The notes: generated by a model not told the origin, from the sequence alone. Shown: positions 19,652 to 28,349, numbered from the stretch's first letter. The stretch: 51,788 nt of DNA from CBDUXT01 sp965371245 (GCA_965371245.1 CBDUXT010000035.1:1-51788); one strand, 5' to 3'. A program made the numbers and translations.

Positions 19652-20853
19652 CTAGGCAATCACGCTCCCGGAAGTGTCAAGTGAATCCCGTTCCCGTAAG
19701 ACACGAGGCTCAACACGAATCATGGCGGACAAACGTCGAAGCGCCGCGAACGCAGCCTGTGCGCACCATGCGCCCCTTCACGACGCGATGCCAATCGCCG
19801 CTGCCCTGTCTAGAGTCGATCCATCGACGTGGGAACCCGTTGGCCGCGCCTAGCGTGTAAGACTCGGGACGATGCCGAGCAACAAACCTGCCCGTTCCCA
19901 ACCGCGCCGCAACTGACGCAAGCTAGCGTGACCCGTGCTCTCTGTGCCCATCGTAGCCGCGTCTGTCCCATTCGCTACGAGCAAGCCGCGTTGCGAGGAG
20001 TTAGGAAGATGCGGAAACCTTCAATTGCCTATGATAATTCCATGGGTGGTCGTTTTCAAGACCCAGCCCGGGAATTCCGGAAACACTTGCGGCCGGTTTC
20101 CACCAACGTAGACGAGAAACGGATCTTATAGGAATGACGCTTCTGGTAACTCAAGAAAAACCCCCTCGGTTTCCGCAAAACCTTAAATCTAAGCTAACGG
20201 AAGCCAGTGCGCGACTGGCGTTCTGTCCACGTGCTATCGGACCCCCGGCTATCTCACACGGACACAACGTGTGCTCTTCGCCTTGCTTGTGGCTTCGCGC
20301 GTACGCGCGTTCGCAACCACTCGCGACACATCGACCGGTAATACCGGGCCGCACCGGTTGCTCACACGGGATGCGGTCGCCGATCTTAGGCGCGGACCAG
20401 CGCCGCGCCGAACGCGCTGCCATCACCTCGACACTCGCCGAAGCATGACTGATTGCAAGAACCAAGTCCGAGAAGCCGGGCGAGGCGCGACGAAGCTCCC
20501 ACGTTCCTCTCAAGGCATCTCGCCGGGAACCGATACGCAAAAAAAATCTCGGCGTAGGCAAGCAGTGACGGCCGGAGCCATTCCCAAACGTCGCAGGCTC
20601 GGTCGTGACAACGACGAGCACTCGGCTCACGTCTTAGAGCGTGCTCAAGAAGGCTTGCTCTGAACCGAGCCGCACCCGTCAAAGAGCGGTTTTTCGCCGG
20701 TCCTTGCCCGCATCCTCGGGGGCGCGGCTCAGAAAGTGCGCTTCTTGGACACGCTCCCAAGCACGTTGGTGGTTCCCTCAATAATCAGGAATGTGCATGT
20801 TTGGGCTCCAGGAGCATGCCGTTTCAAGCCCTCCTGAATCCGGACGTCCTCAC
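19652..20853. other. Gene-poor divergent intergenic region
   Basis: The left 1.2 kb of a 1.5 kb gap between the divergent sigma-54 activator and the redox operon. Frames are short, arginine-rich and lack ribosome sites. One MITE-like palindrome lies at 20633-20761. Apart from that I see no gene. Confidence 0.5.
20633..20761. repeat. MITE-like palindromic element, copy A
   Basis: About 129 bp with imperfect terminal inverted repeats: the left end reads CTTAGAGCGTGCTCAAGAAG, and the complement of the right end reads CTTGGGAGCGTGTCCAAGAAG with a few differences. Both arms carry an inner GAGCCGC block. It resembles the elements at 35963-36089 and 37767-37866. No coding capacity. Confidence 0.7.
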
Positions 20854-20882
20854 CGTAAGTTACGGCGACGCCGTACCTTACG
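20854..20882. promoter_or_regulatory. 29-bp near-perfect palindrome, putative activator site
   Basis: Arms of 13 bp (CGTAAGTTACGGC and GCCGTACCTTACG) pair with a single mismatch across a 3-bp spacer. It lies 25 bp before a sigma-54-like promoter that faces the redox operon. It may be the binding site of the sigma-54 activator or another dimeric regulator; a transcribed hairpin is the alternative. Confidence 0.5.
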
Positions 20883-20907
20883 TCGCACGAACGCTGAATC
20901 GTGGGCC

Positions 20908-20923
20908 TGGCATGCCGTGTGCT
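20908..20923 (+). promoter_or_regulatory. Sigma-54-like promoter for the redox operon
   Basis: TGGCATGCCGTGTGCT matches ten of the twelve specified bases of the consensus TGGCACG-N4-TTGCW, with the invariant GG and GC exactly 10 bp apart. It faces the operon about 260-590 bp downstream and is near a sigma-54 activator gene. A match of this quality can occur by chance in GC-rich DNA. Confidence 0.4.
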
Positions 20924-21183
20924 AAATCCGATCGGTGGCAACGCTCCTAGTGCGTGACACTTGAGCGAGGATGCCGAAGCCGAGCGGCCGCGGGCCGCCA
21001 CGCATCGGTGAGTCCTCGATCCAAGGGATCTCACGTGAACTTCGGGCGGGAGGTTCCTCCGGCGCTTTTCGTGAGGCATCCTCGGCCGGCCATGATTTCA
21101 GTTTGGAAGGGTATAGATCGCCGATAAGGCGAACGGGACAAGGAAAAAGAACTCGAAGAAGTAAGAAATTTAAGGAGCAATCA

Positions 21184-21513
21184 ATGGGCGCCGCAACAGC
21201 AATGCAAGCCGTCCGTCGGCCCGATGTTTCGGGCATCCCCAGGTCACTTGGCGTTTCGTGGCGATCAACTGCATCGTTACGCTTCACCTTCGGTTCGCCT
21301 CCAAGGGTTCGGGAGGGGAAGAGCACGCGTCAGCGAATTGCTGTTGCGGCTGGGTGGGCGTGTCCGTTTCGGCGGCACGCTCGCCCTTCACCGCAACGCA
21401 CGGGCGACTCCGTTGTGGATCTCGATGCAACGGAGGAACACCACACCGCGCCGCACCGCTTCGAATACGGACGTCGTCACGCCTTGCGTCCGGGAAGGAG
21501 GGCGGGGTCGTGA
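21184..21513 (+). CDS. Possible leader ORF of the redox operon, unknown
   Basis: An ATG at 21184 has a strong ribosome site (AAGGAG at 7-nt spacing), and the frame of 109 residues ends at a TGA that overlaps the GTG start of the next gene (GTGA), suggesting translational coupling. The product is arginine-rich, has no signal peptide or recognised domain, and looks like a chance frame by composition. It may be a real small gene, a regulatory leader, or a gene damaged by frameshift. Confidence 0.35.
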   Translation: MGAATAMQAVRRPDVSGIPRSLGVSWRSTASLRFTFGSPPRVREGKSTRQRIAVAAGWACPFRRHARPSPQRTGDSVVDLDATEEHHTAPHRFEYGRRHALRPGRRAGS

Positions 21514-23621
21514 ATACCAACTACTCTACCCAACTCCGTTCGCCGTCTCCTTGGGGTTCCCTCCATGGAGCTTCACGGCCCCGTTTGCTTCTTGTGCTTC
21601 TGCTGGCGTCGAGCTTGGCCTCGTGCGCGCGCAATGAAGTCCGGGTGCATAGCAGTCCGGAAGAATCCCCACCCATGGCGTCGCCGGAAACCGCCGTCGC
21701 AACTCGCACCGAGGCACAGGCGGATGAAGCACAAGCAGACGTCGATCCCGTCGCTGCCGCCGCGCCGTCGGTGCAGACAATCGAGCAGATGGGCGTGTCG
21801 GTCAAGCTGTCCCTGACTCCGCTGGAGCCGTCACAGCCCAGGAGCGTGATCTATCGAGGCGATCACGTCGAACTCCGCTTGGAGATCACCGACACGACCA
21901 CGCAGTCACCGCTGGCGAACTTGAGCCCGGCGGTTTGGATCGACGGGAAGGTCGCGGGAGGAAGCGAAGGCTGCCATGACAAAATCGAGTCGTTCCTCAT
22001 CGGGAGCCTGAGCGCACGGGCCGAATACGACCTCAACACGTTCTACGTTCTGACGATGAACGATGAGGCAACCATCACGGTTGTCGATCCGCTGTTCAGC
22101 TATGGCGGCAGTCGGCTGTTGGCCCTGATCCAGCTACCCAGTCCCGGCGAAGACTGGGTCCTCAACGCCGACGAAAGTCGGCTGTATGTCACGCTTCCGC
22201 TCGTGAATCTCGTGGGTGTCGTCGATACGACCACCTGGGAGTTGATCGAAACGATCGACGTCGGCGTCAAGCCGACGAGGATCCGTCTCCAGCCCGATGG
22301 AAAATACCTCTGGGTGAGCTGTGTGGATCTGACTCCGGCCGGTCGAAAAGGCCTGGCCTACGTCATCGACACCGAGACGCACCAGGTGGCCGAACACTTG
22401 TCCCTGGGCAAGGGCCATCATGACTACGCCTTCTCGACCGATTCGAGATACGCCTTCGCGTCGGATGCCGAGTCCGCCTCCGTGTTTGTCGTGGACGTCC
22501 AGTCCTTGGCGAAAACCGCCACCATTTCGGTCGGAAAGTCCGCCGACGGGATCGTGTATTCGTCGGCCAGCGAGTGTGCGTACGCGGTGGACGGCGTCGG
22601 AGGCGAGATCGTTGTCATCGACGGTCGAAGCCACGAGGTGATCAAACGGATCTCCGATGCCCCCGGGCTTGGCGCCATCAAGGTTGCGCCGGGTGATCGG
22701 TTCGTGTTCGTCGCCAACGTCGAAACGGATGTGGTGCACGTCATCGATGCCGCGAAGAACGCGATCATCCAGACCGCCGACGTCGGGCCTGGGCCTGAAC
22801 AGATCATGTTTACACTCAATCTCGCGTACGTCCGTTCAAAGGGAACCGAGACGATATTGATGATCCCGCTCGATCTCGTGGGAACGAACCAGCCGCTGTC
22901 CGTCGTGGATTTCACCGGCGGTCATACGCCCTTCGGGCTGGCGGCCATGCCGAGCCTGGCGGATGGGATCGTACCGGCGCCGAGCGGCATCGCCGCGATC
23001 GTGGCGAACCCAATTGACAAATCCATTTACTACTACCGCGAGGGAATGGCGGCGCCGATGGGCGAGTTTATCAACTACGGGAGAGAAGCGCGGGCCGTGC
23101 TCGTGGTCGATCGGAGCCTCAAAGAAACGGCGCCCGGCGTGTACACCACAACCGTCCAGCTGCCGCGTAGCGGCTCGTTCGACGTCGCCGTTCTGCTGGA
23201 TTCCCCGCGAATCGTCCACTGCTTCGATTTGGAGGTCGCCCCCGCGCCCGGAGACGTCGACCCGCGCAAGGCCAAACCGTTCCTCGTCGAACCCATTGCG
23301 CGGTCGCGAGAGGTGGCCGTGGGCGAGCCCGTTCGGATGCGCTTCAAAGTTCACGACAACGACACGGGACAACCAATGAGCGACGTAAAAGACCTCGCCG
23401 TCCTGGCGTTCTCGACTGGCAACTGGCAAACGCAAACAGCGGCGACCGGACTCGGCGACGGAATGTACGAAGCAACCTTCGTCCCTCCGCGATCGGGCCT
23501 CTATTATGTGTTTTGCCGCGTGCCGTCGCTGGGGATGACCTATCGGGACGTGCCCTACACAACCCTGACCGCAAGCGTCGCGCCAAACACCGACAGAGCT
23601 GAGAGGAGCGTGAACCCATGA
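21510..23621 (+). CDS. Beta-propeller lipoprotein (YncE-like) with C-terminal beta domain
   Basis: The GTG at 21510 is chosen because AAGGAGG lies just upstream and a lipoprotein signal follows (LLLASSLASC, lipid Cys39); a longer frame from 21258 lacks these. The protein has 703 residues. After an Ala/Glu-rich linker, the centre holds a series of short YVTN/cytochrome d1-type propeller strands (DESRLYVTLPLVN, VGVVDTTTWELIETIDVG, DGKYLWVS, VVHVIDA). The last 200 residues are Ig-like beta strands (RMRFKVHDNDTGQPM). It is probably anchored to an outer or inner membrane facing the periplasm and acts as a scaffold or redox partner; the exact role is not visible. Its stop overlaps the next ATG (ATGA). 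Confidence 0.88.
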   Translation: MNTNYSTQLRSPSPWGSLHGASRPRLLLVLLLASSLASCARNEVRVHSSPEESPPMASPETAVATRTEAQADEAQADVDPVAAAAPSVQTIEQMGVSVKLSLTPLEPSQPRSVIYRGDHVELRLEITDTTTQSPLANLSPAVWIDGKVAGGSEGCHDKIESFLIGSLSARAEYDLNTFYVLTMNDEATITVVDPLFSYGGSRLLALIQLPSPGEDWVLNADESRLYVTLPLVNLVGVVDTTTWELIETIDVGVKPTRIRLQPDGKYLWVSCVDLTPAGRKGLAYVIDTETHQVAEHLSLGKGHHDYAFSTDSRYAFASDAESASVFVVDVQSLAKTATISVGKSADGIVYSSASECAYAVDGVGGEIVVIDGRSHEVIKRISDAPGLGAIKVAPGDRFVFVANVETDVVHVIDAAKNAIIQTADVGPGPEQIMFTLNLAYVRSKGTETILMIPLDLVGTNQPLSVVDFTGGHTPFGLAAMPSLADGIVPAPSGIAAIVANPIDKSIYYYREGMAAPMGEFINYGREARAVLVVDRSLKETAPGVYTTTVQLPRSGSFDVAVLLDSPRIVHCFDLEVAPAPGDVDPRKAKPFLVEPIARSREVAVGEPVRMRFKVHDNDTGQPMSDVKDLAVLAFSTGNWQTQTAATGLGDGMYEATFVPPRSGLYYVFCRVPSLGMTYRDVPYTTLTASVAPNTDRAERSVNP

Positions 23622-24964
23622 TCTCTGCCCGACTGAATTGCTACAGCGTGTTGACTTCCCGACTTGTCGCCTGCTGCCTTGCCATCGGCGCCCTCGGGGG
23701 ATGCTCGACAAGCAACGCGAAGAATGAAATCGTGACCGAGCCGGAGGCCGAGACGGCGCTGGTTCAGGAAACGCCGGAGTGCTGCAAGAGCAAGGCCGCC
23801 TCCGAAACGGCGACGGCCGCGGTTGACCAGAAGCCGCTCGAGATACCCGACGTGGAACTCATCGATCACAACGGTAACAGGGTTCGCCTCTACACGGACC
23901 TCGTGAAAGGACGAAACGTCGCCATCAACACGTTCTTCACTTCCTGTACGACGATCTGCCCCGTGCTGACGGCCACCGTTGCCAACGTCCAGAAAAAACT
24001 CCTGGAGCTGGGGCGCGATGACATTCAGCTCATCTCGATCAGCGTGGACCCGACAACGGACACGCCGAGCCGGCTGAAGGCATGGAGTGAAAACTTCAAC
24101 GTCCAGCCCGGATGGACACTGCTCACGGGCGACAAGGCTTCTATCGATCAGGCGCTCAAGGCGCTCCAGTCATTCACGCCCGACCCGAAAGATCACTCGC
24201 CCATGATTCTCATCGGCAACGAGCCCTCCGGGACGTGGAAACAGGTCTTCGGCCTCGCACCGCCCGCAACACTATGCGACGCGATTCTGGAAATGGCGGG
24301 TCCGAAGAAAGCGGAGACGCGCGTGAAGACGGCGCCATCGACCGCCGATTCGACGAAAGCGGAAACGCCCGTGAAGACGGCGGCGGCGATCGCTGAATCG
24401 ACTCCGCCCACGACCGAGTTCGTGAACGCGGGCGCCAAGAAGTACTTCACCGATGTCGAACTCGTAGACCAGTTCGGACGCCCACAACGCCTGTACACCG
24501 ATCTCCTTCGCGGGCGGGTCGTGGTGATCGACGCGTTCTTCTCGTCGTGTACCGGCGTGTGCCCGGTTCTCAACGAGCGAATGACGGCCATCAAGAAGGC
24601 GTTCCCCGACGAGTTGGGCGACACCCTGCTCCTGCTGTCGATGAGCGTCGATCCGGCGGTCGATACGCCGCCGCGGCTGAAGGAATACGCCAAGGGTCTG
24701 CGTGCCGGACCCAACTGGCTCTTCCTCACCGGCGAACGAGACAACCTCAAGACCGCGCTCACGAAGCTCGGCATGTACACGGATACCCGCGAGAACCATA
24801 GCAACCTCTTGCTCATCGGGAACGACAAGACGGGTCTTTGGAAGAAGGCGTTCGGTCTGGCGCCCGATGAAGAAATCGTGGAGATCGTGCGGAACGTATT
24901 GAACGACACCGACTCCAGTGCCTCGGCGGAGGCGGCGGGGCAATCCGCAACCGGCTCCAAGTAG
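23618..24964 (+). CDS. Lipoprotein with two fused Sco1/SenC domains
   Basis: Protein of 448 residues, coupled to the previous gene by ATGA. A lipobox (ALGGC, Cys29) follows the signal. Two thioredoxin-fold Sco domains are in tandem: domain 1 has CTTIC (Cys110, Cys114) with His193, and domain 2 has CTGVC (Cys311, Cys315) with His394. These are the copper-binding Cys-x3-Cys and His of Sco1 proteins. A repetitive Ala/Thr/Lys linker joins them. Sco proteins carry copper to oxidases, so it could metallate the multicopper oxidase or a respiratory CuA site. A fused pair is unusual, since Sco proteins normally have one domain of about 200 residues. Confidence 0.93.
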   Translation: MISARLNCYSVLTSRLVACCLAIGALGGCSTSNAKNEIVTEPEAETALVQETPECCKSKAASETATAAVDQKPLEIPDVELIDHNGNRVRLYTDLVKGRNVAINTFFTSCTTICPVLTATVANVQKKLLELGRDDIQLISISVDPTTDTPSRLKAWSENFNVQPGWTLLTGDKASIDQALKALQSFTPDPKDHSPMILIGNEPSGTWKQVFGLAPPATLCDAILEMAGPKKAETRVKTAPSTADSTKAETPVKTAAAIAESTPPTTEFVNAGAKKYFTDVELVDQFGRPQRLYTDLLRGRVVVIDAFFSSCTGVCPVLNERMTAIKKAFPDELGDTLLLLSMSVDPAVDTPPRLKEYAKGLRAGPNWLFLTGERDNLKTALTKLGMYTDTRENHSNLLLIGNDKTGLWKKAFGLAPDEEIVEIVRNVLNDTDSSASAEAAGQSATGSK

Positions 24965-24965
24965 G

Positions 24966-25958
24966 ATGACTCGCGGTCCGGGCGCGATACTGATCGCAGC
25001 CATGGTCCTGGTCGCCATGAGCACTCGCGCCTCGGCGTGCCCGGCGTGCAAGACCGGGTTGCCCAGCCGTGTTCACGTGGAGAAGGCATCATCCACGACG
25101 ACGCAAGGGTCCACGGGGAACGGGTCATTCCTCAGCGCGGGTGACGTTCACCTCGACCTGACGGCCGAGTATCGCAAGTGGGATGTGATCGACCCGCTCC
25201 AGGCGGTGTTGCTGGGGCGACAAGGTAAGCACGTTCACGACTTCAGCCAGGAGTGGCTCTACCATGTCACTCTGGCCTACGGAGCCACGGATGACGTCGA
25301 GTTGTCTTTCAGTGTTCCGTTTCGCGACCTGCGCAGTGTGTTCACTGATGACTCAAGGCCCGCGTTCGTGGGGTCGCACGATTCGGACTCCTCCGGCCTT
25401 GGAGATCTGGAACTTGGCGTTCGGTGGCGGTTGCAGCGAGAGCCCTACGAGTTCTATCTGATCGCGGATGTGGCGATGCCGACCGGCGACACCGGCAATC
25501 GTGATCGCCTGGATCGACGCTTCGAACCGGAGTTCCAACCCGGAAGCGGCGGCTGGAGCACCTCGTTGGGCTTCGGCATCGCCAAGCAGTGGGGGCCATG
25601 GTCGGCCCACTTCGAGGCCCAGCACACGTTAAGGTTCGAAGGCGAGCACGACTACGAGTTCGGGGATTCCACCCAACTCCGGTTGGGCGGCAGTTACCAG
25701 CTTCCGCTGGATGTGGAGTGGCCGAAGGTGGTCCTGCTTGGCGACGTGGTGGCCCAGTTCAATGAGCCGGACGTCGATAAGGGTGTCACGCTCGGCGGGC
25801 ACCGGGCGAAGTTGCTCTTTTTGGTTCCGGGCATCGCGGTTCAGGCGAACTCGAACTGGACCTTCAGCATAACCGCGCCGATCCCGGTCTACCAGGACTG
25901 GGCGCTGCACCAGGAAATCGATTACTCGGTCCGCTTCAGTGTCGGGTACTCGTTCTAG
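24966..25958 (+). CDS. Outer-membrane beta-barrel protein with N-terminal CPAC motif
   Basis: The ATG at 24966, one base after the preceding stop, gives 330 residues with a signal peptide ending in RASA. The mature N-terminus carries CPACKTG, a possible metal or disulphide site. The rest alternates amphipathic strands (LDLTAEYRKW, VELSFSVPF, YEFYLIADVAMPTGD, LRLGGSYQL) and ends in SVRFSVGYSF with a terminal Phe, the usual barrel-assembly signal. It resembles transporter-type or phenol-pathway MetA-like barrels; no substrate can be named. In this operon it may be the outer-membrane conduit or anchor. Confidence 0.8.
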   Translation: MTRGPGAILIAAMVLVAMSTRASACPACKTGLPSRVHVEKASSTTTQGSTGNGSFLSAGDVHLDLTAEYRKWDVIDPLQAVLLGRQGKHVHDFSQEWLYHVTLAYGATDDVELSFSVPFRDLRSVFTDDSRPAFVGSHDSDSSGLGDLELGVRWRLQREPYEFYLIADVAMPTGDTGNRDRLDRRFEPEFQPGSGGWSTSLGFGIAKQWGPWSAHFEAQHTLRFEGEHDYEFGDSTQLRLGGSYQLPLDVEWPKVVLLGDVVAQFNEPDVDKGVTLGGHRAKLLFLVPGIAVQANSNWTFSITAPIPVYQDWALHQEIDYSVRFSVGYSF

Positions 25959-25970
25959 GAGTGTGATGAA

Positions 25971-26162
25971 ATGTTCAAAGGCTCACGACGCCGCCGGTGG
26001 TTCCAGATGTTCGCGCTGATGGGCGCGACCATGCATGTCAGTTGCGTGCAGGCCGTCTTTCGTGAGGCCCAGTTCGGTGCCTTCGACGGAGTAAACAGTT
26101 TTGTGGCCGGCGGCATCGAGGCCTTTCTGGTCTCCATCGTACCGTTTGTCAGTACCCCATGA
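25971..26162 (+). CDS. Small membrane or secreted protein, unknown
   Basis: A 63-residue frame with AGGAG nine bases before the ATG, placed 12 nt after the barrel gene. It has a very basic start (KGSRRRR), a hydrophobic segment with a single Cys (HVSCVQ) and a second hydrophobic segment near the C-terminus. Placement and ribosome site argue for a real gene. Its stop overlaps a possible ATG of the next gene. Confidence 0.65.
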   Translation: MFKGSRRRRWFQMFALMGATMHVSCVQAVFREAQFGAFDGVNSFVAGGIEAFLVSIVPFVSTP

Positions 26163-26185
26163 GGGTGAGAAAAGGGAGCAAGACG

Positions 26186-26401
26186 ATGAATCGTAAGCAT
26201 TGGAAGAGGTTCTGGATCATGTTCGCTGCGGCGACGCTGGTCCTCAAGCTACCCGCGATCGTCCGGGCCAACCACCCCGGGGAAGAGGCTGGAGTCGGAA
26301 CGACAACGGAGCTGGTGTTCAACATGTCCGGCTGCACAGCCGCCCCCTTGCCGGGACCGATTCTGGACGCGATCGACAACGAGCAGCTTCACAGCGAGTA
26401 A
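26186..26401 (+). CDS. Small secreted peptide, unknown
   Basis: An ATG at 26186 with GGGAG upstream gives 71 residues; an in-frame ATG at 26159 overlapping the previous stop is the alternative. A signal peptide (RKHWKRFWIMFAAATLVL, then IVRA) precedes a mature peptide of about 43 residues, acidic and with one Cys (NMSGCTAAPLPG). No family recognised. It sits 6 nt before the cytochrome c gene and may be a small subunit of the exported redox complex (inference). Confidence 0.65.
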   Translation: MNRKHWKRFWIMFAAATLVLKLPAIVRANHPGEEAGVGTTTELVFNMSGCTAAPLPGPILDAIDNEQLHSE

Positions 26402-26407
26402 ACGAGC

Positions 26408-28036
26408 ATGAAGATCAAGCCCATCCCCGTGCGGATTTTTGGACTGACCCTCGCCGCGCTGTTGTTCGGCGCGGGTGCCCACGCCGGCGAGCCCGGCAAA
26501 CGGTCGGTGCTTAGCCCGGCGGCGAAGGTGGGCAAGCAGATCTACCTACGGGGTGAGAGCAGCTCCGGACGACCCATCGACGCGATCCTCGGCGAACCAC
26601 CGATGACGGTGTCCGCGAAGATGCTGCCCTGCGTCAACTGCCACGGTTACGACGGGCGTGGCATTCCGGAGGGAGGCCTCACGCCCTCCAACATCGCCTG
26701 GTCCGCGTTGACGAAGCGGTACGGAACGATTCACCAGAGCGGGCGCCGGCACGGACCCTACAACGAGGACACGCTCCGACGCGCCATCGAAAAAGGGATT
26801 GATCCGTCCCAAAACAAGCTCGGCGTGGGCATGCCGTCGTTTCGCATGTGCGACGACGACCTCGAGTCGTTGATCGCCTACCTCAAAAACATCGAGAATG
26901 ATCGTGATCCTGGCGTCACCGATTCCGTCGTCACGCTGGCGACCATGCTTCCGCTGGACGGCCCCTGGGCGCACATCGGGACGGAAGTCCGCGACGTGCT
27001 CGTCGCGCGGATCGACGAGGTCAATCGCCAAGGCGGAACCTACAACCGGCGAATCGACCTGCATATTCTCCCCGCCGCGGCCACTCCGGACGAAAGTGTC
27101 GCTCGCCTCCGGTCTTTCCTGGAAGCCGAAGAGGTCTTCGCCCTTGTCTCGCCGTTTATTCCAAATGGCGAGACGCAACTGGCCGCGCTGGCCGACGAAC
27201 GGGGAATCCCGGTTATTGCCTCCCTCGGAACGGCACCGGACACCCTGAACGGTCCGAGCCGCTACCTGTTCTATCTATCCTCCTCGCCATCGGTGCAGGC
27301 CCGAGCCCTGGCGGATCACTTCGCCAAGCAAGTGTCGGACCGGCGTAAAACACAGCCGCTCCTCGTCGCCTCGCCCAAGGCCGACTTGATCGCCAAAAAA
27401 GGACCGCCGTACGATGCCATATCGCAAGCGATCCAGGCGCAGTGCCGCAAGCGCGGCATCTATCTTCAGGTGCTCGCCCCCTATACATCGGACAACTTCT
27501 CCCCCGAGGTCCTGGCGTGGAACCGCATCCAAAGCGAAGTTCTCTTTTTTGTCGGTCCCGACGCCGACTGTGCCCGGCTTCTTCAGAAGGTTTCCCAGGT
27601 CGGTCGCGTACCGGACGTGCTGCTGATGGGCAGTTTCGTCGGCAAGCAGATCCTTGAGGCCCCGCGCGCGTTCCAGGGCAAGCTCGCGGCCGCCTTTCCG
27701 AACAGTCCAGGTGCTCAGTCCGCCGACAAGGTGAAGGAATACAAGGCGTTCCTCGCGCGGCACGAGCTGTCGCCCCGCGGTTCATCCGCCCGTCGAACCG
27801 CATACTGCGGCGTGTCGGTCCTGCTCGAAGCACTCAACGAAACGGGCCGCGAACTTCGGCGAGAGCACCTGATTCGCAAACTCGAGGGGTTCTGGGATTT
27901 CGAAACGGGGCTCGGCCCCCCGCTTTCTTTCGGACCCAATCGGCGAGTCGGGGCCTACGGCGCGTACGTCGTTTCCTTCGATCTGGAAAACCGCGCGCTC
28001 ATGTCGGCCAATCGGTGGGTTGAACCATCCGACTAA
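26408..28036 (+). CDS. Cytochrome c fused to a type I periplasmic binding protein
   Basis: Protein of 542 residues with signal peptide (1-26, GAHA). Residues about 35-165 are a monohaem cytochrome c domain: CVNCHG at 75-80, likely distal Met142 (GMPSF). Residues about 175-535 match the branched-chain amino-acid/ABC-type binding fold (ATMLPLDGPWAHIG, VFALVSPFIPNGE). It ends the operon. A single-haem carrier joined to a ligand-binding domain suggests a periplasmic electron-transfer protein gated by or docked to a small ligand. Its place beside Sco and barrel genes points to passage of electrons from an extracellular oxidase (inference). Confidence 0.9.
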   Translation: MKIKPIPVRIFGLTLAALLFGAGAHAGEPGKRSVLSPAAKVGKQIYLRGESSSGRPIDAILGEPPMTVSAKMLPCVNCHGYDGRGIPEGGLTPSNIAWSALTKRYGTIHQSGRRHGPYNEDTLRRAIEKGIDPSQNKLGVGMPSFRMCDDDLESLIAYLKNIENDRDPGVTDSVVTLATMLPLDGPWAHIGTEVRDVLVARIDEVNRQGGTYNRRIDLHILPAAATPDESVARLRSFLEAEEVFALVSPFIPNGETQLAALADERGIPVIASLGTAPDTLNGPSRYLFYLSSSPSVQARALADHFAKQVSDRRKTQPLLVASPKADLIAKKGPPYDAISQAIQAQCRKRGIYLQVLAPYTSDNFSPEVLAWNRIQSEVLFFVGPDADCARLLQKVSQVGRVPDVLLMGSFVGKQILEAPRAFQGKLAAAFPNSPGAQSADKVKEYKAFLARHELSPRGSSARRTAYCGVSVLLEALNETGRELRREHLIRKLEGFWDFETGLGPPLSFGPNRRVGAYGAYVVSFDLENRALMSANRWVEPSD

Positions 28037-28127
28037 GAGCCTATCTCGGAATTGTGTGGCACCGGCATCTGGCCGGTGTCTTCGCGGGCTGGAAGCCCGT
28101 GCCACACCCGTTATTGGGGTAGGCTCT
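28036..28127. repeat. Nested palindromic element after the cytochrome gene
   Basis: Outer arms AGAGCCTA (28036-28043) and TAGGCTCT (28120-28127) are perfect inverses. Inside them GTGTGGCAC near 28054 pairs with GTGCCACAC near 28100, plus smaller GGCC and GGGCT/AGCCC stems. The element starts at the last base of the stop codon and can fold into a long hairpin, so it may serve as terminator or mRNA stabiliser. It resembles dispersed repeat families rather than a gene. Confidence 0.65.
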
Positions 28128-28349
28128 AACGAATTCTCCACTTCTTTGTTCCCAGCCGACGGCATTTCCCGTTTCGTTCTATTGAGCCGCCGGGTCTCCC
28201 CGCTTCTTTGTTCTGAGCCGCGGTGATAACTCCATGCGTTACGCCCACACGTCCATGCTCTTATCGGGCACATCGTAGTTGAAGAGGATCAACTCGTTTC
28301 GGCCGATGCCATACTGTGTCCGCGAAGATCGAGAACTCGTGAGCCAGTC

